Shown: positions 48,101-60,965 of the stretch, in pieces
Position numbering within the stretch: position 1 is the first letter of the stretch
How the letters are laid out: each line of letters starts with the position of its first letter
NCBI GenBank assembly: GCA_037447655.1
Contig: JBBHKE010000349.1
Coordinates: 186,001-250,000 of the forward strand
Origin: Zygnema cylindricum
Taxonomy: Eukaryota; Streptophyta; Zygnematophyceae; Zygnematales; Zygnemataceae
Reading direction: 5' to 3'
DNA length: 64,000 bases
Position numbers and translations under genes: made by a program
The notes under the pieces: generated by a model
Seen by the model: the letters and a program-made list of their open reading frames with translations, nothing else
Database searches by the model: none
Told to the model about the DNA's origin: nothing

Positions 48101-49686
48101 GATTTTAATTATTATTATTGTTAAATAGTTTTTTATTTCAGGTCTTTGGCATTCAATCATTTCAATGGAACCATTCCAGCTTCCATCGGACAACTCACCA
48201 AACTCAAAATTTTGTAAGATTTTCTTTGTCTTTACGTTTTTTTGGCTCAATTTATGTTATTTGCATATTAGATGGTATGGTTTTCCGTCATTTAGATCTT
48301 AATTTGTTGTTTGATAAACATACATTAACGCTTTTTTTGTTTTTTTTTCAAGTAAGAATATAGTCATGGTATACATATAGATAATGCACATATTATTTTT
48401 AAGGTAATAACATCTTCATGGTATGTATGTACATAATGCAGCAGATGATTTTTAAGGAAATAACATCTTTATATATATGCACATAATGGACATGATTTTT
48501 AAAGAACTCTACGGATTTTTTCAAATTTGCAGGAGGTTGCAGTACAACGAATTTGAGGGACGCATTCCGACCTCAATCAAAAATCTGAAACTTCTACAAC
48601 AATTGTGAGTTTTTTTATAAGTTTACTAGCATGCTCAGTTAAGTATTAGTATGATATTACGATTTTTTTATTTTTTTCAGGATCAAAATGCTATAAAATC
48701 GCCGAAAAACGTTTAGCAACTATTTAAAAGCCGTAACCCCGGAAACCACGAATAAACTCTGACAGTCAGACTACACTATTTCCAGATGGCAAAGTAATTC
48801 CTTCGCAAACGTATCATAACTCATGCAAAATTATTCACGGAAGATTTTTTTTTGTTTTCTCATATTTTTCCAAAGCTTTCTTTCATCTGTCCACATCAAC
48901 TATTGTGAATAATGGAGTTAAAACCGAGAATGACATATGTATCTAATCCATCAGAATTGTTATAACATTCCGAATCAAATGATTGCACTCTTTCCTCATT
49001 GATTATTGTGAATGGTAGAGCCCAATGTTAGTTTGACATACCTTTTTCCATAAAAATTGTCCCAACAATCCAAATTAAATGATTGCACTTGTGTTAAGCT
49101 TGGCAACATAACTCACACAAAAATTATCCTGATGGAGTTTTGTTCTTAAAAGGTAGAATGTCGTACGCATCTCTATATTTATTGTCACTAACATTTTGAG
49201 AATTAATTTTTCCCCCAATGATTAATTTCGTGTAAAACATGTCATTGCAATTCACACTAATAAAGGTGACCGTCTAATCTTAATTCTTGTATGTCCAATC
49301 TGTTGCCCAGATATATATTCAACAACTATTTCACAGGATCCCTCGTTATTGATGCGGATTTCTCATCCGGCGTGGGAGTTGTCATCATGGAAAACTACTT
49401 TTCGGGCCCGATTGCCATTACCTCTAACGGAAAACCGTTCTGCACGAACCTGAATAAAAACTGTTTATTTTCCCAGAATACGACAAAAGTGTGCGGAACC
49501 GTTCAGGCCCAGCGTACGGTCGCCGAGTGCAGCAAATTCTGCAACACGCCACAAAAGTACGGAGCGTGCGGCGGTCACGGAACATGTTCCCGTACGACAT
49601 TGACTTGCACGTGCGACAAAAAGTACAAGCTGACGGTCGACAAACGCTCCTGTTACCGTCGTGAGTTCACCATCCACAGTAATTAG
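45193..49686 (+). CDS. Gene D: secreted LRR-EGF protein, nine exons, apparently intact
   Basis: Exons: 45193-45233, 45367-45446, 45991-46132, 46621-46692, 47117-47188, 47639-47716, 48142-48213, 48533-48604, 49311-49686. Lengths and phases equal those of gene A exactly (41, 80, 142, 72, 72, 78, 72, 72, 376), giving 334 codons. The signal peptide core is SVLFLFCLFLGAL. The LRRNT_2 cap has NANCSKWFGVSCNSKGRVVN. The repeats include FNGTIPASIGQLTKLKIL, closer to the plant LRR consensus than in A. The EGF-like end keeps all ten Cys. Most differences from A are conservative or silent, which suggests selection on the protein. Orphan E follows 2.2 kb downstream, as B follows A. Confidence 0.85.
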
Positions 49687-51835
49687 CTCTTGGATGTTGT
49701 GATTGAGAAGGTGGTGAAGGATTAGAAGCTACAGGAAGAGAAACCGAAGCCATGGCAAAGAAAGCAAGATGAAACAAAGGCAAGGCAAGAAGAGGATTCC
49801 AATGAAGGTTCTGTAGTTTGATTGATAAAATGATAGGAGGCTGAGAGAATAACATACAATTGAAAGGCCTAACATTCATTTTATGTGCGCACTCTTTGCG
49901 CCTGAGAGGAAATTCCCATCAGTACGTGTTTTATTTTATGACGCTAAAAAAAAATCATCCCGCCGGAAAAGGTTTTTTGTTATGCTTTCCCAATAGTTTG
50001 TATATAAGACTGCAAAATACAATACATTTTGTTCCGATGGAATTTTCCCTAAGATATAGGATCTAATCTGGGTGCGACAAACTAGGCGGCAAATAAGTAC
50101 ACAATGGAGGACAAAAGGTCTAACCTAACCTGTGCCTCTTAATGAATAAATAAAAGACAAAAGATACAGAATCATAATATTATTGAAACAAACTTACATT
50201 CGATAATCTAATTTGCATTTTCTTGTTTAGTTTTCGCATGTATTTACAAGGTGACATCTCCAAATCTACAACAAACCGTTTGTTTTAAATGTTTTCTTAC
50301 ATTTTTGATTTCCCAAATTTTTACGCACCTTTTCAAGTTTGAATTTAAATGCTGAATAAATTTTACTTGTTTTGGCGTTTTCAACAGCCTGAGGATTTAA
50401 AAGTGAAAGTGTTTTCATCGACAACAAGATCAGCGCTCTAACTTTTTTGGAGGAATTCACGAGATAATGCAATTTCCGTGCAACAGTTCCAAAATAGTGT
50501 GGATACTTTGTCTTTACCTTCTGGATTTTTTTTTATTTTTTTTTTGTTTCGAAACCTTGACCAAAGGATGTCGATAACTTTTTTTGGTACCATTGCTCCA
50601 TTAGTACTTTTTTCTTTTTTTGTGAGGGTTAAGATTCAGTTATGCCAAATGTTTTTGTGGGAGACTTATTTATAAAGCTCTTTTTGGAGAATTTGTGGGT
50701 GAGATTTTGTGACTCTTTTTCTCTGTGTGTTTTTTATTAATTACATGTAAACGGAAGGAATTTGAATGATAACACGATGGTTAATTGTTTTTTCTACATG
50801 TATACATATTAATGTGCACTAATTTGGGACACATATTATGTTGACTTTGGTCGACCACCTGAGCGATTGGAGGGATCCCCCTTAGCCAGACAGATTTGAC
50901 TTAGCACAGGCAATCACTATGTAGACATTGAGATAAATCACATAGGTAAAAATAGAAACTTAGAGAGGAATAGAGAGGGTACAATCACATCGACATTAGA
51001 GTAGACAAGATAGTTGTAATTCAGATTTACAATAGAAAGGCTACTCAAGGGGCCACTTAGCGAAAGCTAAGGTGTACCCCCAAAGAGATAACAATGAAGT
51101 TTAGACACTTTTAACCCCTAATCTCAATTGAGACAAAAGCTGAGTTCTTAACTACTCTCTAATCTAATTTGTACACTAAATGTAATGATGTGAAATGTCT
51201 ATGAAGTCTACACCCTTGCACTCTCACTAAATAATGTGTAACGAAGTGTTCTCTTTTTAAAGCTTCTCCTGTGTATTCTAGGCCATGTGCTTTGAATCCT
51301 TAAGCTTTAATGAAATGGTTGTCCTACATGCCTATTTATTAATGTTGTGTAACAGTTAAAATATTATCACGATAACACCGATACCGATAGTTATCGGTTA
51401 TCGAACGGTCAGAGGTCCCGATATATCGGTCAGAAGACCAACAAATTCCATATTGGCGATAACTTTAAAAAAATATAGTATGCATACAATAGTACTATAT
51501 AGCATACTGTATTATATCACTTAGTTTATATAGCTTGGTATGTCATATAATGTATCTATTCTGTATCTGTTTAACTAAAATCTATTACGAACAACTCTGC
51601 ACATAAACGTAAATATATTTAAAAAAATACTTTATAGTTTTAAAACCATAATATTGAAACGAACAAATTAAATTACATTGTAAAATTTTAAAATCAAACT
51701 TTTTCGAAAAACATTCGTACAGACGAACAGATCAAACGAGCACATCTGTCAGACTGCCGCCATTTACCGCAGCCTACTGCCACCATCTTTTGACGATTCA
51801 GGGGCACTTATTTGAGGAAATATTAGTTTTTTATA
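49687..51835. other. Interval between gene D and fragment E
   Basis: It begins with the family 3' UTR and carries the conserved block at 50388. From about 50839 (TGTTGACTTTGG) to 51354 lies an LTR-like repeat related to 32630-33100. AT-rich sequence with ATCGGT/ATCGAT words follows at 51370-51480. No gene seen. Confidence 0.55.
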
Positions 51836-52063
51836 AACTGTTTATTTTCCCAGAATACAACAAAAGTGTGCGGAACCGTTCAGGCCCAGCGTACGGTCGC
51901 CGAGTGCAACAAGTTCTGCAACACGCCACAAAAGTACGGAGCGTGCGGCGGTCACGGAACTTGTTCCCGTACGACGCTGATTTGCACGTGCGACAAAAAG
52001 TACAAGCTGACGGTCGACAAACGGTCCTGCTACCGCCGTGAGTCCACCATCCACAGTAATTAG
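51836..52063 (+). pseudogene. Fragment E: EGF-like end of an LRR-EGF gene
   Basis: Homology starts abruptly inside exon 9, at AACTGTTTATTTTCCCAG, and runs to the stop after TIHSN. The six EGF Cys and the NTT site are kept. Everything upstream, including the LRR-like half of the exon, is missing. The 3' flank continues with the family UTR until a TRIM insertion at 52730. It pairs with the end of gene C in the inverted repeat. Confidence 0.85.
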
Positions 52064-52811
52064 AAGTTATAGGAGAAGAAGCCGAAGGCATGGCAACGAA
52101 AGCAAGATGAAACAAAGAGGGAAGAAGAGATTCCAGTGAAGGGTTTGTAATCTGATTGATAAAAGCGATAGGAGGACGAGAGAATTATGTACAGTTGAGA
52201 GGCCAATCATTTACTTAATGTGCGCACTGCAAGGGTCACGGGGAAATTCGGAACATATTTCAATACATTACGCTGTTGGGACGCTAAAAATAAATAGTAT
52301 CTCCGGAAAAGAAGGACGATTTATGTGACACTTTCCTCAAAGTTAGTACATGAGACTACATAAAACCTTGTAATTTGTTTCAATGGAAATTTCCCCCAAG
52401 ATATGCGATCTAATCTGGGCGTAGGCCTCAAATGAGAATAACAATGGAGGACAAAACGCTAAAAGAAACAATAAAAGACAAAAGTCAACAGGACCATAAT
52501 GAAATCATTACAAAGCATAAAAGAGATTCGATATGTATTTACTTGGTGATATCTATAAATCCTCTGAAAACAATTTCTTTTTAACATTTTCAGACATTGT
52601 AAATTCGCCTACTGCATATGCAGCTTTTTAACTAATTTTTAAATGCTAACTAAATCGTAGGTGTTTTGGCGTTTGTTACAGCCTGAGGCTTCAAAAGTGA
52701 AATAGTTTTCATCGACAACAAGAAGAACGTGTTGATTTCCGTGAAATCCGGGATAAGGTATGTCCCATACTAGGGAAAAGTGAGCCGGCCAGGGCTCGAA
52801 CCTGGGACCTC

Positions 52812-53306
52812 TAATAGCCTGTTCCCACCGGAGCATTTGTAACTTTTTGCCCATTCCGATGATTTTCCGAAAACTCATCGGAAACGGGTCTTGTTCACAC
52901 CAAAATTTCGGCTCGTAACTCCGATTGAAGGTGTCTTGTGACACGTCACCCACTTTGACGTCATTAAACAAAGGCGCGAAAACAAACCTGCAGATTTTAC
53001 AATTTAATATGTTTGAAGGACGACGACGGTGGTTCAAAGTCCTGCAAATTTTTCGCGCGAAAGCAACGAAATAGCCGTTCGGATGTTGTTTTTGCTACGT
53101 CAGCTTTTCGGGTTACCGTTGGTCTGTTTCACAAAAATACGCTACTTTAACCCGACTTCAATATCCCCCAATTTTTTTAGGAAGTTAGTTTGTACGGTTT
53201 TCCGAAAATTTCCGAAAACAAAAAAGTCGGTGCTCGGAAATCCGTACATTATTCGAACGTCCGTCTGTTGCGGAAGTGATTTTTTTTCCGGTGGGAACTA
53301 GCTTGA
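52812..53306. mobile_element. MITE-like insertion inside the TRIM LTR
   Basis: The segment has inverted ends around GTTCCCACCGGA (left, ~52819) and TCCGGTGGGAAC (right, ~53287). It interrupts the tRNA-like part of the LTR. Next to it a short piece with TTGAGCTGTCAGCGCACTAA is duplicated (~53304 and ~53340). No coding capacity was seen; the superfamily is unknown. Confidence 0.65.
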
Positions 53307-53879
53307 GCTGTCAGCGCACTAACCACTGTGGAACTAGCTTGAGCTGTCAGCGCACTAACCACTGTGCCACCAGCTCGATGTAGAGCCTGGCGGGTCAGTA
53401 CCTATTTATTTTAGGCAACTTCGAGTATGACGTATCACATTCTACCCCGTATTGAACCGGCATTCACGTGCCAATCCAACACCCCCCCTCACGGGAAGGC
53501 CGGTCACACCATCCGCAATCCCGCTGGCTCCGATACCATGTTGATTTCCGTGAAATCCTATTTATTTTAGGCAACTTAGAGTATGAGGTATCACATTCTA
53601 CCCCGTATTGAACCGGCATTCACGTGCCAATCCAACACCCCCCCTCACGGGAAGGCCGGCACTTCGAGTATGACGTATCACATTCTACCCCGTATTGAAC
53701 CGGCATTCACGTGCCAATCCAACACCCCCCCTCACGGGAAGGCCGGTCACACCATCCGCAATCCCGCTGGCTCCGATACCATGTTGATTTCCGTGAAATC
53801 CGGGATTTCCCGCTGGCTCCGATACCATGTTGATTTCCGTGAAATCCGGGATTCGGTATGTCCCATACTAGGGAAAAGT

Positions 53880-53951
53880 GAGCCGGCCAGGGCTCGAACC
53901 TGGGACCTCTGACTTGAGCTGTCAGCGCACTAACCACTGTGCCACCAGCTC
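53880..53951 (-). ncRNA. Complete tRNA-like cloverleaf in the TRIM LTR
   Basis: The 72 bases fold on the minus strand as a full tRNA. The acceptor is GAGCTGG/CCGGCTC (one G-T pair), the D stem GCAC/GTGC, the anticodon stem CTGAC/GTCAG with loop AGCTCAA, and the T stem CCAGG/CCTGG with loop TTCGAGC. A box (TGGCACAGTGG) and B box (GGTTCGAGCCC) are both good. The loop puts CTC at the anticodon position, but base 33 is G instead of T, so translation use is doubtful. It may serve as an internal Pol III promoter of the element. Strand and element orientation agree. Confidence 0.75.
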
Positions 53952-54061
53952 GATGTAGAGCCTGGCGGGTCCGTACCTATTTATTTTAGGCGGCTTCGAG
54001 TGTGACGTATCACATTCTACCTCGTATTGAACCGGCATTTACGTGCCAATCCAACAGAACG

Positions 54062-56613
54062 TTCTTAATATTTTGGAGGGATTGACGAGATATTGCAACT
54101 TTTGTGCAACAATACAGAAATAGTGTCGATACTTTGTTACCTTTTGATTTTGATTATTATTATTATTATTTTTGTGTTTTTTGAAACCTTGAGTAAAGAT
54201 TGCAGATAACTTTTGTTGTACCATTGTTCCATCGGTACTTTTTTCTTTTTTTGCGGAAGGCGGGGTTGAAATTCACTTATTCCAGATTATTTTGTACGAG
54301 ACCTTTTTTGTAAAGCTCTTTTTCAAGAATTTGTGGTTGAGATAACGAGACTCTGTTTTCTGTATGTAGTTTTTATTGAAGGAATCTGGATGAGAATACA
54401 ATGGTTACTTGTTTTTTACTGCACATGTATACATAAAAATGTACATTGAATGGGACACATATCATCCTTGAAGGTAAATCCCAATTTCGTCATGTGACTG
54501 ATTGCAATGTTAGTCCACCCTATTAGAAAGCTTGTTTACAAGACAAAATCTTCCTTATTGTTTCGCTCATTCTGATTCTCTCTCCTTTTCATGTCCTGTC
54601 TTGAGTGGTATTGTAAACGCAAACAAAAATGTGCTCATGTACCCCAAATGCTAAAAGATATGCGCAAAGGTATGTTTCGAGGGGAGTTTTCTCTACTTAG
54701 AAGTTTGCATCATCATTGACTTTTTCTTCTTTACTTTTTTGTTTGGTGGCACATGACTTAGCTTGGACAACATCATTCACTTCTTCTAAAATTTGTGGGC
54801 GGTAAACCTCTAGGTAGAATTTTAGTTTTCCATTTTTTTCATTTGGAATGGACCATTACCACCAGATATAACCGAATCACTTTGCTGTTCATATTAATTA
54901 TGGTGGTGGCTCTGAAGTATAAAATTTCATGTACTTGTGGCATGTCATGTTTATCCAGACATCACTTTTTTAATTTAATTTCTTTCGGTTGAAATTCAGC
55001 TTGAACATATTGTCTTCCAATCTGTAGTCTTATATACTTTCCACATTGTTTACAGTGGGCAGGATTTCCCATACTGTTGTGGCAGAAAAAGAAAAGAAAA
55101 TTTTGTGGACAAAGGCCAAAAATAAAGCCAAGAAACATGTACAAGAAGATGGGTGTTATAGAAACATTATTTCAATTAGTTGTAAACAATAACTAATGTA
55201 TCTCTTTTGACTCGTTTCACTGCCATTTTGTTTAAAGCTCTACTGCTTTTTCCCTTTTTTCTTGTTTATTCAGTATTTCAAATTAAACTTTAAAAGTTGC
55301 CCAAAGACTTGGCAATCTAAAATGTACGTAAAAAAACAAAAGTTATAGTTTTGAAATAATTTAATGATACCAGAGAGTAAATACACGCGGAAACTACGCA
55401 AGAAAATGGAGACGAAATTATTAAATGAAAGTTAAATCATCATCTTATCATGAAAACTCAAGCATATGTTGGAAAAAAAGAATTGTTACGATTTCATCAT
55501 CGTCGTATGTATTTTGTCTTTTTTTGTTTTATAAAGCAATACAAGTTAAATTAGACCATTTGTCCTCCATTGGAACATATTGATAATAGTTTTACAGGGT
55601 CATATAAGCCAGTGCGCACCCAGCTTATAAACACATAAAATCTATACACAGCAAAACTTAGCCTGTAGGAACCACTAAGTAGATAGCAATGGGAGAAGCA
55701 TAGTAACAAACCAATAGATTAGACAAGTTTAGGCAGCTTGAGAAATGTAGTTATAGTCAAGGGGCCACAAGGCGTAAGCCGAAGTGAGCCCCGATTGGAA
55801 TACAAATTGTTCCTACGGACTATCTTTTAATAAAGCTGCATTCTCCTTCTATGATCTATGATAAGGATCCTAATAAGAATGTACAAAGAGTTCTGATCTA
55901 ATAAAGTAGATGCTTTTCTATAAATCTTGAGTGTTTTGAGTTTGAGAGTGATCTGCATGACATTTCCAAAAGATAAATATTTTAAGTGCCTTGATGCACT
56001 TTATATCTTTCTATTTGTCATCTTGTGATGAAATGACTAAATAAGTGGTGCAATGAGATATTGCCAATTGTCGTTTTCCACCAAAATGTGCCGCTCCTCA
56101 GTTCTGACACAATCTGTACACAAAATAAGGTTGGCGGAATCGTCGTCAGATTCCGTACATATCGATTTGTCGCGTCACGTCACGTCACAAAATGTGAATC
56201 GGTAAAATTTTGCCGGTACAAATAAATCCTTGCCGGTACAAATAAATCGCCAAAGATCGCACTAAAACCAACAATTGCAATGTGTTAAGTAGTCTTATAT
56301 ACTTACTTTTAGGAAAGGGTAGCTAAAATCTCTATCTTTTCTGACAAGAAGCTTAATGTTTTACGTTCCAACAGTGTAATACATTGAAATATGTTCCAAT
56401 AAAAATTTCCCCACATTAAATATATGATATACCACTCAACTGTACATAATTCTCTCGGCTTCCTATCATTTTTATCAATAAAATTACAAAACCTTCATTG
56501 GAATCCTATTTTTCCTTTCCTTTGCGTCATCTTGCTTTCTTTGCCATGGCTTTAACTTCTTCTCCTGTAGCTTCTAATCCTTCCCCACCTTTCTCAATCA
56601 CAATTCTCAAGAA
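54062..56613. other. Interval between the TRIM and orphan F, no gene seen
   Basis: Mirror image of the sequence between B and C in the left arm, minus the ~750-bp segment found only there. It contains the mirrored 693-bp insertion. Confidence 0.6.
55581..56273 (-). mobile_element. 693-bp LTR-like insertion, mirrored copy
   Basis: Same element and same junctions as 34879-35571, in reverse orientation. Confidence 0.6.
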
Positions 56614-56989
56614 CTAATTACTGTGGATGGTGGACTCACGGCGATAACAGGACCGTTTGTCGACCGTCAGCTTGTACTTTTTGTCGCACGTGCAAGTCAG
56701 CGTCGTACGGGAACAAGTTCCGTGACCGCCGCACGCTCCGTACTTTTGTGGCGTGTTGCAGAATTTGCTGCACTCGGCGACCGTACGCTGGGCCTGAACG
56801 GTTCCGCACACTTTTGTCGTATTCTGAGAAAACAGGCAGTTGTTTTGAAGGCTCGTACAGAACGGTTTTCCGTTAGCGGTGACAGTGATGGGGCCCGAAA
56901 AATAGTTTTCCGAGATGACTACTCCCGCAGTGGACGAGAAATTCGCATCGATGACGAGGGATCCTGTGAAATAGTTATTGAAAAGATAC
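56614..56989 (-). pseudogene. Orphan copy F: last exon of an LRR-EGF gene
   Basis: The translated exon and the open intron part (56614-57084) are identical in protein to orphan B. The acceptor is TTTTCCAG and the stop follows TIHSN. Exons 1-8 are missing, with the break at the same purine/pyrimidine tract as in B. F is therefore the inverted duplicate of B and not an independent truncation. Confidence 0.82.
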
Positions 56990-57229
56990 CTGGAAAATAG
57001 ATTGGGAAAAATAATAGGTAACATTAGATTGTTATCCAAAATTGGTGTGGATTTCACTAACAAGTTTAACACACCATCAATCATTGGGGAAGAAAATCAA
57101 TCCGGCAGGAACATTAAATATAGAGATGCGTATGTCATTCTACCTTTAAAGAATGAAACTGCACCATTCACGCTATTATTTGTGTGAGTTATGTAGCCAA
57201 GCTTAACACAAGTGCAATCATTAAATCTC

Positions 57230-57715
57230 CCCATCTCTCCCTTTCCCTTTCCCTTCCCCTCTTACCCCCCCTCGAAGTAGAGGAGGGGAAAGGAAAGAGA
57301 AGTGGAAGAGAGAGGTGGAAGGGTTGGTGGACGGAGAGTGGGAGCAGGAAAGGGAGGGGCAGGGGCAGGGCGAAGGGGACGGTGAGGGTAAGGGAAATTG
57401 GTAGGGGAGAGGAAGGCGGGTGGTGATGAGGAGGGGGACGGGCCAGCAAAGGGAGAGCGGGAGGGATAGGCGAGGGGGAGGGAGAGCGGGAGGGAGAGGG
57501 GAGGAGGGAGAGGGGGCGGGGGAGGTAGAGGGGGGGAGGTAGATGAAGGGACAGGCGGAGGGGGGAAGGGGAGGGGGGAAGGGGAGGGGAAGGGAATTGG
57601 TAGGGGGAGGGGGAGGGGAATGGTAAGAGGGAGAGGGAAGGGGATGGGGATAAGGAAGGGAAAGGGGGATGGTGGGGGGGGAGGAGGGGAGGAGAGAGGG
57701 GATGTTGAAAAGTGC
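57230..57715. repeat. Long purine-rich tract
   Basis: Inverted partner of 33450-33880, almost pure G and A on the plus strand. The shadow open frames of the two arms, 180 codons each, differ at only a few residues. Such a low-complexity tract would be expected to drift fast. Confidence 0.93.
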
Positions 57716-57952
57716 GATTTCGTGCAACCAATCTCCGCCGAGATGTACGATTTCGAGGCGCATTATGATTTCTAATCGATTACCGATATATCTGTCGAGA
57801 TGATATTTGATATTACCCGATATTCGATATAGGCAATACGCTATTTTGGGATCGGGATTCACCTTTACTATTGTTTCGTGACATCCTGCCACTCGTGACA
57901 TCTTACACGTGACGATTCTTCGACGAAAAATCCGGGATTACGGAATGTAGAT

Positions 57953-58420
57953 GACCGTTCTTATTTTACCCATTCAAAACGACGACATGCACGCGTGTCC
58001 CCTCGACATTGAACCACATTTAACCATTCCATTGGATATTTCATCATGATGATTTCATCATTTCGTTACAATCATGTTTTTATACTTTGATGGTCTTACC
58101 ATCGCTTTTCTTGGCAATATTTTTTTGTCATAGATGCAATTAGATAAAGGGGGATAAATAGTATGGATACTACATAGGCCACCTACTGTAGCTGACCATT
58201 CTTATTTTACCCATTCAAGACGACCACATGCACGCGTGTCCTTTCGTCATTGAACCCATTTAACCATTCCATTGGATATTTCATCATGATGATTTCATCA
58301 TTTCATTACAATCATGTTTTTATACTTTGATGGTCTTACCATCGCTTTTCTTGGCAATATTTTTTTGTCATAGATGCAATTAGATAAAGGGGGATAAATA
58401 GGCATGCATACTACAGGAAT
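57953..58420. repeat. Tandem duplication of ~241 bp in the right arm
   Basis: GACC.TTCTTATTTTACCC starts at 57953 and again at 58194, and both copies end near GGGGGATAAATAG. The left arm has one copy (about 33100-33305). Confidence 0.85.
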
Positions 58421-60965
58421 TTTAGGCGGGAGAGTTCAGGTGAAAAGCACAATGAGACGCTAAATTATTCTTAACAATGCAAAACATCATTTCATTAAGG
58501 CTTTCAAAACAGGCTTTCAGAAGTAACACAGTGTAAAGCACAAAGAATCGTGAGTACACAAGAGGTGTAGGCTCCAATTGCAAACATCACATCTTTAAAT
58601 TAAAATTGTTGTACAGTTAGATCAGAGAATTGTGAAACCTCGGCTTAGTCTCGTTGAGATTATGGTTACAAGGGTTTGAATTTCATTGTGGTCGTATTGG
58701 GACCCCATTCTAGCCTTGACGAAGTGACACGTTGACTACTCATTTTATACAATGCTGAACCATAATTACCTTTTCTATCTAATGTGGATGTCATCTATCT
58801 CTCTTTATCTCCTCCTATACCTACTTCTTCCTTTTTCTTTTTTCTTCTTCCTTCTTCCTTTATCTGAACCACAACTTGTTGACCTTGATCAGACATTTCG
58901 GGTAACTAGGAAGATTCCTAGGACCACGTGCACCAGATCAGATTAACAAGATTCGCAGAAGTGACGAACTTGACAAGTCACAGAGGTAGAAATAGATAGA
59001 GGTATAGGTGGGAAGAGTAAAGGCATTCACATGTAGCAAGGCATAGATTAGATAGACGCTCAACAAGTAGATTCCATTATAATAGAAAAGGAATACAAGT
59101 GTAATGAAAGGACGATGTCCAGTAATCAACTGATTCTGAATGCTAAAAACTGCCAAGCTTAATTTGTCTGTGAATGATAATTTCTGTCGTCTTGTTCTAC
59201 TCTATTTATTCTAATGCAAACAAAGAAGAACTTAAGTGGCGGTCAAATGACCAGGTGCCACGTGTACAAGCCAACGAACAATAATACATCGTGGGAACGT
59301 CTGCACGTCTGTCTGACACATAATTTGATGTTCCACTGTAAAATCGATAATGATGATGTCAGAATCGCACTAAAAACAATACAACTACCCATCGGTAATT
59401 TTATGTTCTTTTCACACTATTTACAGTGGACGGCGTTTTACTGACGTGTGGCACAAAACAAAAATACACATGTGGACAGAGGGCAAGAAGAAGACAGGAA
59501 ATATGCACAAGAAGATGGGTATTATAGAAGTATTATTTAAGTGAGTTTTAAACAATAACTAATGCATCTCTTTGGACTCGTTTCACTGCCATTTTGCTTA
59601 TGGCTATACTGATTTTTTGCTTCCTTGTTGTAACCTGTTCATAACAGATTTCGATTAAAAAATTATAAAAGTTACAAATGAAAAACATATAAGTTCGACG
59701 AAATAAAAACCAAGAATACTTAGAAGTTGGGATTTACCAACAGGGATAATATGTCCCAAATCAATGCACATTTTTTATGATACATGTGTAGTAAAAAGAA
59801 ATCAAACATTCATATTCCTTTCCTTCACATTTCATCAACAAAAAAGACACATAGATAAAGAGTCTCAAAATATTACGCACAAATTATCCAGAAAATGCTT
59901 TATAAAAAAGTCTCCAACAGAAATATTTGGCAAAACTGAATCTTAACCACCCTGAAAAAAGAGAAAAAGTGCCGATGGAAAAATGGAACCAAAAAAACTT
60001 ATCGACAACCTTTAATCAAGGTTTCGAAAAAAAAACCAAAAACAAAAAAAAGAAAAATCCAAAAGATAAAGACAAAGTATCCACACTACATTTGTATTGT
60101 TGCATGAAAATTGCATTATCTCGTGAATTCCTCCAAAAAACTTGGAACTTTCTTCTTGTTGTCGATGAAAACACTTTCACTTTTGAATCCTCAGGCTGTA
60201 AAAAACGCCAAAACAAGTTATATTTATTCAGTATTAAAATTCAAACTTTTGAAAAGGTGCGTAAAAAGTCGGCAAATCCAAAATGTAAAAAACTATTCAA
60301 AAGTAACGGTTTGGAGTGGATTTAGAGATGTCATCATGTAAATACATGTGAAAACTACACAAGAAAATACAGATTAAATTATCAAATGCAAGTGAAAACA
60401 TCATCTTTTCACAAAAAATCAAAGAAAATGTTGGAAAAAAAGAACAGCAAACTTCTCGTTGCATGCTTTGTTTCGGTTTCATTATGGTTCTTTACCTTTT
60501 GTCTTTATTTATTCATTAAGCTGAAAGGTTAGATAAGACCTTTAGTCCTCTATTATGTACTCATTTCCGCCTAGTTTGTCGCTTACCTTAGCCAGATTAG
60601 ATCCTATATCTTAGGGGAAATTTCCATCGGAACATAATACAATGTGTTTTGCGGTCTTATATACTAATTATTAGGAAAGCGTCATTGAAAACCTTGACTT
60701 TTCCGGCGGGATGCTTTTGTTTTTAGCGTAATATGATGATATACGTTCTGATGCCCCTCAGGGGGAAACAGTGCACACATAAAACAAATGTTAGGCTTTT
60801 CTTTTGTATGTTATTCTCTCTGCCTCCTATCATTTTATTAAACAAATTACAAAAGCGACATAGAAAACCTCGTCTTGCCTTGCCTTTGCTTCATCTTGCT
60901 CTCTTTGCCATGGCTTCTTGTAGCTTCTAATCCTTCACCAGCTTCCCAATCACAACCTCCAACAA
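58421..60965. other. Interval between F and G, no gene seen
   Basis: Mirror of 30541-33100. It contains the conserved 3' block at 60195 (minus strand) and the family 3' UTR near 60800-60960. Confidence 0.6.

Larger units (their letters stand above)
52730..54056 (-). mobile_element. TRIM-type retroelement with concatenated LTRs
   Basis: A complete LTR (53828-54056, 229 bp on the minus strand) starts TGTTGGATTGG and ends AAATCAACA. Between LTRs lies a 57-bp core made of primer site TGGTATCGGAGCC and purine tract GTGAGGGGGGG only (53482-53538; again at 53725-53781). Shortened LTR and core copies lie between (53539-53827). The far LTR (52730-53481) is split by another insertion. GAACG flanks both ends (52725-52729 and 54057-54061). 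The left arm has the unoccupied site (~37806-37838). There is no protein gene. Confidence 0.88.

Noticed and set aside
53880-53951. Ordinary nuclear tRNA-Glu gene
   Set aside because: It lies inside an LTR of a TRIM, related copies of its pieces lie in the other LTRs, and base 33 is G instead of the near-universal T.
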